From assembly GCA_030141605.1 (NCBI GenBank), contig JAQGDQ010000035.1:757501-819500 (forward strand): 62,000 nt of DNA. The letters run 5' to 3'. The stretch is from Tubiluchus corallicola (lineage: Eukaryota; Priapulida; Priapulimorpha; Priapulimorphida; Tubiluchidae). This document shows, one piece after another, positions 38,142 through 49,912 of this stretch (position 1 is the first letter of the stretch; each line of letters opens with the position of its first letter). The translations under genes were made by a program, and so were the position numbers. The notes below the pieces were generated by a model that worked only from the letters and a program-made list of their open reading frames with translations, was not told the DNA's origin and did not search any database.

Positions 38142-41100
38142 TATTTGGTTTATGACTTACAGTATTTCTTTCGCTTTACCAAATGTGGCTAAAGGGCGCA
38201 CTTATCGAACTTTAAATTTTACTTAAAGGGGGAATATCACCAAAATTAAGTTGAGCTTGAATAACTCGCGATTATATTGTGAATAGAAATAGGTATCTCA
38301 TTCTTCACGAAAATGTCAAGTTTAAGAATCCTTGGCAAAAGTTCGGATAAAATTGTACACAAAACGAACATTTGACTATGCCGCTATTTGAGCATATATC
38401 TACGCCTGCGCCTCTGGTGGCGAAATTACTGTACTACAGATGAAACTTGGCAAAATGCCCAAGGAGAGAACGATTGTACACAACACTTGTTTGAGTATTT
38501 GTTTGCATCGTCAAACAGCGTTCAGCATCTAGTACTTTTACGCAGTTTATACCTAGTGACGGTATCACAGTAAAGATTAGTTTATTGAGAATTGAATGCA
38601 TGATTTGCTAGGTTTCGGTCTTGATTGTTCTTATTGAAAAAGGGTCGTGGAATGTGTTACACTAGGATTCAGCAATTAAACGGGATACAGCGTCAGACGA
38701 AAAGTATCGAAATACGAAGCCAAAATATAATAACTTTTAGTTTCCAATGAGCAACAGCAAATTATTGAAGCAATGAAAGTACGATCTAAAAACCTGGATT
38801 CACTCCTACAACTTGTGTGACAATTTCTCGGCAGTTTGCTTTGAAACGTGAGTTTAGAGCATGATGAACTCTAGTGTTAAAAATGTTGTGCTTACACTTC
38901 GGAGAGATTTAGTTTATCGATGCAGTTTAGTCATCTCGAGATTTGTATCCATTTCAATAAAAATATCACAGTTACATTATGTAATGCAATTTTTTGCGCT
39001 AAAATTTGATTTATGATGTTTTTTTCAGAATTTTGAATATTAACTAAAGAAAAAACATTGTAAATCGTAAATTGACAACTGCAACTTGTTAATCCTTACA
39101 TCATAAACAATGATTTCAGTGAATTTGGTAATTTGTGTAGCACTTTCCACTTTCAACTTTGTAATAGAATAAGTGTCAGAATAACCTTGCTTGAGATAAC
39201 ACAATAAATAATTATTTTGTCATCGAACCGCATTATATCGTTAGTTTTTTATTGTGTAAAAGTAGATAATAAGTATATTAATAATAAATGTATTATTATC
39301 ATTAAATTTTATTTCAGTCCAACTGACCACAAGAATTTTATCTAATCCTAATATTCTAATAACACTGCTATGTAAAAGTAAACACAACATGTTGTTATGT
39401 AAAAACAAAAGCTAATAAACAACGGTTAAAGTTCTGGTTGATATTAAAAGTCTTACTGATTTAACTAACTGAAACACGACAAAGTTAAAAATGTTCATAT
39501 GTTTAATCAGTCTCTGTGTCCATGGTAGTTGTTCCCGGGGAAGGCAACCATAAAATAAGTTTAACTTGATTTCCATTATATTCCTCCTTTAAGTGGTATT
39601 TCGCCTAATTAAACTACTTGATGTAGTTAAAATAAAACACAGTAATTGTGCTGAATTTCCCTGTTTTTAAACATTTCTTGGAAGAACAAAGTTAGCACTC
39701 TTTTGCACAACCATTTATCTGCAAGTTTGAAAATCTTGCAAAAAAATTAAAATTGGGCTGTGCTTCTGTTTGGTTAGTGTAGTATTATTGTGTTGTTGGA
39801 GAAAGTTATATGATTATCTCGAATTTTCGTTTTTCGTAGCTTAAATATCGAATAGCGAATAAGCTAGATTCAGACCCCTCATCTTCTTAACATACGAAGC
39901 TCATAATGCGACGCACTTTTACATAAAGCGATTAGGGTCAGACGGTTCCTAACGCCAAGCTACATTATCGTTACGGTAACCATTTGCTCGAAGCCCCTTT
40001 CATTGTTAAATCTTTATTGCACGTCTTCCAGTTCAGCTAGGTAATTAAAACGTTGCAGACTCTGCTATCGGTAAGAGGCATCTTATTCTCGACTTCCATG
40101 AGAGGCAGTGTAGCTAAGATACGCAACGTAGGCTTGCCCTCCAAGCGCCCATAAAAGCGTTTTTTGTTACCTTCCCGTATCTTTGACAGTTCTGAAAATA
40201 AAAGGCCATTTTCACGTATCCGCAGGTATAAATGTTAATTAAAAATTTCCGCAAACTTCGCAGGAAATAAAGCTTTGTAAGTTGATATTTGTATGACGTC
40301 AAATCGCTAGAGATTACATTGTAAAATTACGTCTAATTAATGTTCTTTTTGAAATTCACACAAGGCGTCAAATTACGGCAAAAAGGCTTCATTGAATGCA
40401 TTCATTATCTGTGCTCACAGCGTACACCTGGGTACTTCAGCAGTGTTGAATAATATACTTCATGATCGTTGTTCTAAAAAAATTATTCTGAAAATACGCT
40501 GTAATACATGTTCATTTATTTATTTTAGTAATGCATGTACATTCACAAGGGATAATCTCTTGAGAGCATTAGCACTGCTTTCCAAGGGCACACAGTCGTG
40601 TAAAATTGTATTGGAATTACAACACTAACCTACATAGCAGCAACAAATAAGTTCAAAGTAAAATGTTGAAATTTGTGTAGACAGTGGCGTAGCGGCTGGT
40701 TTGGCCGCCCTGTGCGGGACTAAATTGACTGCCCCTTCCTTAAACGCAACACAGCTCTCACCGAATGTGAATATTCGAAAGTTAAATATTCGAAAGTGGG
40801 TTTATAGATTCAAAGCTAATTATGCAATCTTGTGTCACAATCACGGACGTTGAACATCAAACTGAAACGCATCACTTGAATAGGGGGCGGCGCATCTGTA
40901 AATCACAATATTTTTGAAATAACACAAATACATTCTTAATGACACGAATAGTTACAATGAATTAAACAATCCTACAATTTAAAAAAAGGAAAAAAGAACA
41001 GTATCACAGACTATGACTGGTGAAAGAAAACAGGAATATAAATCTGATGGAAACGCTAATGCTGATGGTTTTGGGGAGTTGTTTATGTTATTGTGCACAT

Positions 41101-42592
41101 AGAAAAAACATAGAAGCACAGTAAATAAATAGATAGATGAACAATAAAAAACAAGTGTAAAATCGATAGTCGTAGTCACGATTGAAAGTGAGACACAATA
41201 GAAATTAGTGAAATTAACAGAAACTGCTTGGAACTATAATATTTTAGCGTTAATAATGCAGTGTAAATGAAAAACTCCGCCAGAAACTTAGCATTAGTAA
41301 TTCCATGTAATTTACTTGTCTTTTTCATTCACCTGACACCCTGAAGACAACCTACAATGGGTTTTTAAAACGTCTTATTTTCAGTTTATTTTTTAACTAT
41401 GTATCCTTAATTTCGTAGCTTTGAAATCTTTATTCAACTTTCTGTGGTACATAAAAATAAATTGGTTAATATATACATGTACAATTATCGACTCGCAGCA
41501 TGTAGCTTAACTAGTTCGCTTCAGTTTGTAGCAGGGCTGTGTGATGCGTCTAGTGCTTGTACCGCTAACCAGCCGAGTAAGTAAGCCTTCCCTGTTGGTA
41601 TACGGCCTCTCCACACCCAAAATCCTTGTGTAGCTACCGCGATATGCGATCTAGCAACTTTCCTTTCGCGAAGATGATGCCAATCAACCGGGAATTGAGG
41701 TAAGAAGCACCAGAGGTGCTGTCATTTCTGTATTAAAAACTGACCGGCATGAGGACATGCTTCTGTACACAATCCTTATATAGTACCCCTTGCCCCTGGA
41801 TAAGTAATACTTCTGTCCTAGAAGGAATGTCATGATTACACCATCAGCCCCTCCAGGTTAGCTCTCACCAAAGGAACATTTTCAAGGCGGTCCCGAAGGT
41901 ATGTGGGTTGTTTTTTCACTACGGTCACTACTTTAGTCAAATTTCTGCATACTATCTTGTTTTTCCTAAATTCCTACATAGCGGCAATGGTGTTGTTTAA
42001 ACCTTGTCAACACCCCGGGCATCTCTTTGCTGGATGTTGCTGGGAAATTATTTACTTCTTAAGCGGATTATCTTGTCCCGGTTACATGTTATTGAATGGA
42101 ATAGCCGATTTCGCTAACCAGAATGTATTTATTCTTTGGTAACCAAGCATGGCGAATTTAACGAAACGGGCAAAATTATGTCCGTGAAACAAAAAGTTAA
42201 GGTCATTTCAAAGTCAAATAAAAAGCTAACGCATTTTATTAAAATGAAATGCATCGGTAGTGCATGAAGTACAGGATTTGGATAATTTAGCGTTGTAAAT
42301 TCAATAAAATACAAAATTATGATGTTATTACAAAATATGAATAAAATATTTTCCAATTCCTAGGATAAACTATGTACACACAGATTACAGTTATCATGCA
42401 TTCATGTTGCCAGTCTAATTACATTTCAGGTTATGGTACTGTTCCTGTTGCATTTTTAATCATGTTGCAGAATCTTAAGTTTATGACTTAGGCCTAGTCC
42501 TAATTTTGTGAATTTATTATCTAGACTAGTTTTAATATTTTTTTAAAAAAATTATTACGTTTACAACGTAGTCTAGTTTTGTAAATGTTGTT
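38142..42592. other. Gene-poor stretch with scattered repeat fragments
   Basis: 4.4 kb without a recognisable exon. 40682 begins CAGTGGCGTAGC, a phrase typical of some hAT ends, but no partner end was found. 40932-41240 resembles 54310-54610 (shared ATTCTTAATGACA...ACAATGAATT). 41500-41900 is more GC-rich than its surroundings without an identified feature. Confidence 0.4.
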
Positions 42593-42800
42593 TTAACTGT
42601 TCTGCCCTCGTAAGCGCATTAATTGTATTATCTTGTTTAGCATCCAAAAAGTTATTAATTTTTGTTTTCGTTGTGCAGTAAATAGCATTTTCTGTTTATA
42701 GAAATATGGAAGCCGTGTTTTTTTTGTATTGTTTGTCGGGGATAGAATCATAAATTCTGTTTTATCACTATTCATTTTTGTTTGCAGCACTTAAGTGTTA
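42593..42800 (-). mobile_element. Short LINE fragment related to the element at 28933-30840
   Basis: Minus-strand reading gives LQTKMNSDKTEFMILSPTNNT, nearly the same as KLKMNNDKTEFMILSPSLNT of the larger copy, followed by decayed sequence. It covers only the segment after the YADD block. Confidence 0.8.
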
Positions 42801-45119
42801 ATAAACATAATTTATCTTACATTGATTGGGAAGTTCAGATCGTAATATTATTTAATTAGCAATACAGGTTACATGGGGCAGTAATTTAGAATTTTTATTG
42901 ATATATCCAAAGGGCCACTTGATTCATTTGAATCTAAAATGTTTATAATTTTGAAATAAGTTTTAATAAACACACGAAACTGAACAAGCTTTTGTATCAA
43001 TTTTATTTTTACAGTTGAGAAGGAATTTACTGACTACATTTTGTACAATTTGTTATTGAGTCAGAATCATAAGTTTTAGCTCAGATTCAATTAAAAAATA
43101 GTTATTAAATTTTGACTTTGCATCCTCAGAATATGTTATTATTTAAGAGGCGCATAACTCAATCAAACATTTCTTAGGGTTGCGCTGCGTAGAAAATCCT
43201 GGAAACGTTCAGCTAATGACTTTTGAAGAAGAACAGTGGATAATGGACAATGGACAAGAATAATTATAAGTATGGACATGGACATTGGAAAATCCTGCTA
43301 CTCTCTCCTCAGTTGACACATGCAAAAAGCTTATTGTCTGTAAATGAAGAAACTTAAATAAATAAGATAACGTAATGGCTGTCTTCTTAATATTTAATGG
43401 CAAGTGAAGATTGTTGTGTTGTCTGCTGCTAGATAACATGTTCAAAATCCTGTAGTGTGGGTCTGTAAATCGCTAGTGCCACACATCGATTAGCTGAAAA
43501 CGCATTCAAGTTACGAAGCAATGAATTAATTCAGTCAAGTTAGTTAGTTTATTGACTATAATCTGTAATTCTACATAATTCCAGACTAATGCACTATAAC
43601 AACAGGTAACCAGGAAAATAAATGTCCAGTCCAATTTAGGGGAAAAATTTGCGAAATTCACTAAAATGTCGCACTGAGAACAGACAAAGAGAAAACAATC
43701 ACAATGCACAATACAGTTAAATACAACAAATCTATGGCTATACAGTGCTATCATGCAAAATATAATACTATACATAGCAAGCCTGAGAATAAGCTCCGTT
43801 GCATTGGCTGAACCTTATGAATGATTAATTTTCATTTGAATAAAGTCAGTGCCCCAGTGGCTTAGTCTCAAAATAGCATTAATCAATCGGTAAATAGATT
43901 CGATAACTAAATATTAAATGCGTGTTCATTTTCAAGTGCTGCAGTATGGCCTATTATTATAAAAATGAACATTCATGAACTGGTCTCACTACGCTGTTCG
44001 GACCGGACAGCACCACATTTGCATCACATCCGTCTATCATCTTTTTTTGCCACCCGCTGATTATTACACTTCACAGTGATTCCCTTGGTCGGATTATTAG
44101 GTTTTGATGTTCATTTTTCTCCTCTTTTCCCAACCTTTAAATTTGTTTAATTGTTGGCATGACTGTAGTTCCCTTGAGGGTCACCAATTGTCTCTTCACC
44201 GGTAATTAAGCCACCGACTTCGCACACAGGCAGTCCTGTCAGTATCATGTTGCTTCTTTTGTGACGTAAATCGACACTATTCAATTATCTTTGTTGTTTA
44301 TCTGCAACGGCTTTTAATTTGCTGCACATTTCTTGTTAGCTGTTAGTTGTTCTTCTTTCAATGACAACTTCTCTAGAAAACGTTACCATGTCACTTCTAT
44401 GTGGGACAACGACATATCTGGGTCATCCAACAAACTAGTGTTAGTTTTGCAATGTTCAACCAGGCTGCATCTCTGGTCTCTGATTTTTGGCCTTGGGGTT
44501 GCATTGTTCACATTGCACCAAACCGTCCTCTCTCATTTTCAAATTTGATTTTTGTTGTTTGCACGTTTGACAAGATTTTCTTGTTGTCCCGGACGTTATT
44601 GTATAGTAATCACAGAAATACCACTCACTGTTGTAAATAATTTACAGTGTGGAGAAGTTTTCTGTGCATATGCATGTTGTATCCAGTACAGGTATATAAT
44701 GAAGTACAGTCTTGAAAGAGCATTAATTAATACTTATCATGCCCGTAATAAGAATTTTCTGTTTGACAGAATATGTTCCTGTTCGGATATTCCTTGCAAT
44801 TATTGAACTGTGATTACAAATGCTACGTGTAATCGACTTGCTAATTCGCTTTATATGCACTCCACTAAACCCAGACTTTGCTCGAATCTCAGAGGAGAAC
44901 ATAGAATAAAGTCACACCGACCAGTTGGTATACCATTTTGCAGGTCTGAATATGACGAGTTATAAACGAACCATGTGCTATTTTTATATTGAATGATTCA
45001 TAGTCGTGCAAGCGTAATTATGCAACTCATTCGATGTTAAGGAATTATTATTTTTTCGTGCCGTCAGCAGCGTATTAGGGCCATTAGGGCGATTATAAAA
45101 ATGTGCTTATAAATTTATT
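42801..45119. other. Non-coding stretch
   Basis: No exon or clear repeat family was recognised. 44333-44806 holds three overlapping plus-strand open frames with no signature. 45060-45119 (ATTAGGGCCATTAGGGCG) leads into the tandem repeat that follows. Confidence 0.4.
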
Positions 45120-45240
45120 ATAATCAGTTTTTTTTTTACAATCGGATGGCAAATAAATTGGTTATAGCCAGATGTTTTTTACAATCGGATTGCAAAAAAA
45201 TTGGCCATAACCAGATTTTTTAATAATCGGACGGCAAAAT
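45120..45240. repeat. Tandem repeat, about 43-bp unit
   Basis: CAATCGGAT...TTGGTTATAGCCAGAT units begin near 45138 and 45181, with a partial third at 45225. The phrase ATAACCAGATTTTTTAATAATCGG recurs, slightly changed, at 48075-48100. The wording resembles subterminal sequence of pogo/Tigger elements, but no complete element is delimited. Confidence 0.6.
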
Positions 45241-45693
45241 TTAAACACTTATTTGTGCGGGGCAATCAGCCCAAGAGAACAACAGTGCCTTTTTTGATTT
45301 GTACTATATAACAAACCCCACTTCTGACTGACTGACTATAAAAATTCCGCGCGGAAAAAATAGCTTAATTTTTTATCACATAATAATATGCAGATATTAT
45401 TCATTAATCGAATTGTACCTATATAAAAAGTAGTCAAAGCAAAGCAAAATAGTGAATTTGGAATTTTTTGCGCATACATGTATTTTGCTGGCTCTGAAAG
45501 GAGTCGATTTGGTTTACTGGCCTTTATTCAATTTGAACTTAAGTATTTGGTGACAGCTTTTGTTCCATCACTGAATGTAGGTAAAAATAGAACAGGTAAA
45601 ATGGCACGGTAAAAAGGCACAGGAAAAAATGGCACACTTAGTAAAAAGTTAAGGGTTAGGGTTACTGTGGGTGATAATTATTTTATTATTATT

Positions 45694-45815
45694 ACCTCTG
45701 CCAAGGAAGTTATGTTTCAACACAGTTTGCTTGTTTGGCCGTTTTTGTCTGTTATAGCAGTAACGCTATTACGCAAAAACAACCTAACAGATTTACTGGA
45801 GACTTTATGGAGAAG
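45694..45815 (+). repeat. Dispersed repeat of the CCAAGGAAGTTATGTTT type
   Basis: ACCTCTGCCAAGGAAGTTAT, then TTTGTCTGTTA...ATTACGCAAAAAC, resembles from memory a short interspersed repeat seen in many marine animal genomes. Only this part is present. Assignment is by recall of wording, not comparison. Confidence 0.35.
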
Positions 45816-45940
45816 GCGGGTACAGGGTGCCAAAATGGGCGGTTTTCGCAACACGCTGAACTACTTTTTATTTACATAGTAATGAAAAGCAAAGAAATTT
45901 CTTCCGTTCTATTACTGAGTTGCAAAATTTATATCTTATT

Positions 45941-46046
45941 GTTACCAGGGCGAAATGCCATTTCTTTTCGACCCCCTCTACATTATGATGGTTCCATCCA
46001 TTACGAAGCCATTGCATATCAGTGTTGCATAGCAGCTATAAGTAGC
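45941..46046. repeat. Direct repeat, left copy
   Basis: GTTACCAGGGCGAAATGCCA ... CATTACGAAGCCATTGCATA ... AGCAGCTATAAGTA. The right copy is at 46866-46932, same direction, lacking about 30 bp of the middle. Confidence 0.7.
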
Positions 46047-46865
46047 TGGCATGGAATCTGGCGTGTTAGTTAATTCAGTAATTTTACTCTTACTACTGTT
46101 TTTTTCGATTTCTTCTCAACTATGCGATAACCGCGTGTGCGCGGTATGAAACCTTAGATAGGCAGAACCGAACCGTCGCTATGACATGGAACCCGCCGAA
46201 ATCATTGTGCAGTACGACGGATTTCTTCCATTTTCACCATCAATCGTAGATGTGATTGTGTTGGTTCACAACATATCTTAGTTGGTTCTTCAAAAACCAG
46301 AGCTTTTATTGTCCCCATTAGCAGGTTACTTGCCTACTTTACAGTGACCTCGTGAATTACTTACGAGGATACTATTCTTGTATGCTGTATGACTATTTAC
46401 TGTGGCTTCAGAGAGAAATGTTTACCTGGGAGGATACAGTTCTAGTGTGCTGTGAATAGATGTCGATTTTAAAGTAAGTGTAGTCTGTACTTGCTGTAGC
46501 AGCACCTGGACTTAAAAACTTGTTTAATTATTGAATTTTGGGAAAAGCTACGTCGACACATCGAGTCACCGAGTGCCTCGTCATGGTTTGACCATGATGG
46601 CGGTTGCATGGACGCTATAGCCAGAGAAGATAGCTATAGAACAGGAAAAACGGTGCTACGTTGGTTGGTGCAGTTCTTACGAGCCCTTACAGTTCTTACC
46701 AGCTGAATCCGGTCCGTACAGAGCCAGCCCTCTGAGCCCATTTCTTAAATTTCGTTAGCTTTATGCTCATAAATGACAAAAAACTTTTTAGGCATTGTAC
46801 AACAGAAATTTTGTACTCCTGTATTATTTTTCAATAAAAATTTCTTCTCCAGCGTGCTTCATTCT

Positions 46866-46932
46866 GGTTACGGGGGCGAAATGCCATATTATGTTCGATC
46901 CATTACGAAGCTATTGCATAGCAGCTATAAGT
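46866..46932. repeat. Direct repeat, right copy
   Basis: GGTTACGGGGGCGAAATGCC, then CATTACGAAGCTATTGCATA and GCAGCTATAAGTA, matching 45941-46046 about 920 bp to the left. The open frames at 46773-47156 overlap this and are not convincing genes. Confidence 0.7.
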
Positions 46933-47249
46933 ACTATTATTATGTTGCGTTTATTTGTCGATTCCAAGAATTTACCAAGGTATTTATTATGTACCCAAGA
47001 CGCCAAGCTGCTTGGTTATTGTTTAGGCATTTAACATGTTTAGCACCACTGAAGACGTCATCATCAATACGCTGGTTAGATGTGCTGCGTCCATATATAA
47101 AGCTGTTTTCTCTAGCACGGTTATCGTTATGGTTGGATGAGATGAAGATGAGATAAGCCGAAGCTACTATAATCGACACAAAGTAAAATATATTTGGATA
47201 AAATAAAATTATATAAAAATGTAATGTCTTGAAAGTGAAAATCATGACA

Positions 47250-47850
47250 GCAATTAATTTTTGGCATTCAGAATCATGAAATTATCCGTTATTCAAGCTG
47301 ACAAGACTATATGAACATTTACAGGTTTCACCATACCAAGGTTTAATTAAGTTTTTAAATGATCTTAGACTAGTAGCCACCTCTATATTTTCAGGTAAGC
47401 CATTCCACAACTTTGCTCCTTGGTACCGTAGAGAATTAATACCAAAAGTAGGTGTATTGACACGAGGAATTTCTAACAAAGTTCAAAGTTTACGTGCTTA
47501 TGAATAAAAAGTTCTTGAACATAGGGAGGGTTTAGATTATTGAACGATTTGCATACCTCAGTTAATAAGGACCCAAGTCTTCCGAGGTGTAATTTTGGTA
47601 GATTGGCTTTTGACAACAGCTGCTCATAGGTGCAATTGTAATCTGTATAGACAAATCTAAGTGCTCTTTCCTGTTGTTTTTCAATTTTTTGATACTTTTA
47701 TTACTGCAGGCATGCCAAACCAAGTTACAATAGTTAAAATTTGCAGAAATAAAAGATTGAAAAGTTGCCATACGACTGTCTTTATTAAGAAATTTCGACA
47801 TCCTTTCTAATACATTTATTTGTTTAGATCTCAAGGAAGTGTGCATATTA
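47250..47850 (-). mobile_element. LINE ORF2 C-terminal fragment
   Basis: Minus strand reads RSKQINVLERMSKFLNKDSR and SFISANFNYCNLVWHACSNKS, then after frame changes GINSLRYQGAKLWNGLPENI and SLRSFKNLIKPWYG. These are typical post-reverse-transcriptase blocks of CR1/jockey-like LINEs. The catalytic part is absent. Confidence 0.85.
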
Positions 47851-48539
47851 AGTCATTTTCTGTTCGGCAGTCAGCCCGTATGGTGAGTGGACATTTGTAA
47901 TTCGAATCTTCTACATAATAAGCAGCAACGAGCGTTGAATATTTATTTGATGAATAGCTTTTCATTCGAACAACAAATTGCGAAAAACCGTCCCGTGTAT
48001 ATGCCACACGGTGCCAGTTTATCACATCCGTCAATATGTCAAACGGCATTGGGACCGGGATTGCCATGCTGCTTATAACCAAATTTTTTATAATCGGATA
48101 TTTCGTGAATGAACATGAACTTACACGTAATTTATCAATGAAGGGAACGGAGGCTCGCAACAGAACTTAGTGACGCCCAGTAGTAGTGTTTCAGCATGGT
48201 TTACGCTTCCATTGTAGAAGCAAACTGATTTCATGTGTTGTTTCAAGTTGAGTGATCTGCCAAATTTACTGTTCACATAGTAAGGCACAGAAAGGGATAT
48301 TTTTGTTTGAATCATTCTTCATGCCGAATCGAAATGTTTGGTGATCAGTTTTAGAAATGCAGCCAAACACCTCGTCCACTATGTACTGCTTTGAAGTGTA
48401 GATGTTTGTTCCGAGCTTCCTGAGTTGGTGTTTTGTAAGAAAATCATTTTTATAAAATCTTGTGAATTCTTGAAATTGAGTTTAATGTAATTCAATCCAA
48501 TAAACGCATGAAAGTCATACCAATTTAGAAACTCCTTCT

Positions 48540-49060
48540 GCATTTCAGAAATACCAAAAACCTTCTGCATTCAAGGTAGCTATGCTAGCCATTATACTAC
48601 AGAGGTGCTCCACTTTTTACACTCAGGTGTCTTCGTCTCCAAGATTCTGTAAGCCACTAGAAGCACGTCAAATGGGAAAGCGTAGTCCACATCAAGAAAT
48701 AGAGTAAGATCAATCATATAAGCGAATGAAAGTAATACTAAATAATAAAGAATGTCAAAATTTTGTACATCCACAGGGATTCGAACTCGAAAACTTCTGC
48801 CTTCCAAGCATCTATGTTAACCATTACACTCCACAGGCACTCGACTTTTCAGACTCAGAAATTTATTTCATAAGTCACATGAGGTGTGCCCCTTTCAACG
48901 GAGACTCATATTCCTCATTGCATTAAGATATGTGGCAAGCCCAATCCAATAACACTAAATTAGGAAGTCTGAAAAATGTTGCTCTACAATGGGATTCGAA
49001 CTTAAGACCTTCTGCTTTCTTGACAGCTATGACTCTATTCGAAGTAGTTTGCTGTTTTAA
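48540..49060 (-). mobile_element. Cluster of three tRNA-derived SINE units
   Basis: Three minus-strand tRNA-like heads lie about 220 bp apart. The middle one (about 48840-48765) is best: GGAGTGTAATGGTTAACA (box A side), CTTGGAAGGCAGAAG, then GAGTTCGAATCCC (box B). Box B of the upstream unit is GTTCGAATCCCA near 48990; the third (48610-48540) keeps only the first half. Bodies share ACTTTT(T/C)A(C/G)ACTCAG. Confidence 0.65.
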
Positions 49061-49912
49061 ACATTTTAAAAAAGATGAATAAAATTTTGATTTAATTTTG
49101 TCCAAATTAATCATCATAGTTTTCTAAGGAAAAAAGGGGTTTCTCAGATTCAAGATAATACTAAACGAAATCTTATTTGGTGACTGTATCACGGGTCACG
49201 TGGCAAACAAGTACTGATAAGGCGATTGAACAATTAATGTGTTCATAGAATATATTTTTGCTACTTCGAATTTCATAAAATGGATAAAGCCGTCAAAGAT
49301 GCGTTAAAAGACCGAACTTTAATATCGATACAACAAAGATGCGTATTATAAACAACGCAAGCTTAGTCGAACGTCAGTAATTTAGGTGAGCAGCTTCAGC
49401 TTTTGATATAAGCTTTGAAAAGCTTCTCGGCGTTTAAATAGCCTTAGAGATTTATCAAACAAATGCGGTTGATACTCACTATGGAAAATGTGCCGTCAGA
49501 TGGCTTCTGATGTGTCTACTTATCTGACTGTGCAACTTTAATTATTAAACAGAACGTGTAAAGGACCGCTGAAAGCTAAGTAGTTTCGCCTTTGCAGTGA
49601 GAGTGATAGATTGTTTATATGTGTCGTCTTACTGTTAGAGCAATTTGTACGATATGCATCCTAATCTTTTGTGTGCTAGGATACATGCTTTGTCGCGTGC
49701 AAATAAGTGAATATACTTAGTGAACAAAGTTAATAATGATAAATAATCATTTTATTGCCTAAATCCGTATAAAAATGTCTTTGGCGTACAAACATTTGAA
49801 ATTCACAAGAAATCTACGAACCATATTTTAGAGAACACAATTATGCAAATGCTTAAAAGAGTGACTTTAATACGTTATACAGACATAAATTAAAACAAAA
49901 AGTTAAAAAGCT
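49061..49912. other. Non-coding spacer
   Basis: AT-rich, no exon or repeat recognised. 49790-49912 may already be the 3' tail of the LINE that follows on the minus strand. Confidence 0.45.

Noticed and set aside
45640-45670. Telomere-like AAGGGTTAGGGTTA
   Set aside because: Barely two units; too short to be an interstitial telomere array.
46773-47156. 127-codon plus-strand frame
   Set aside because: It spans a direct repeat and AT-rich DNA, and no domain or splice context supports it.
48540-49060. Functional tRNA genes
   Set aside because: Box A and B words are present, but acceptor and anticodon stems do not pair and bodies extend beyond, so they are SINE heads.
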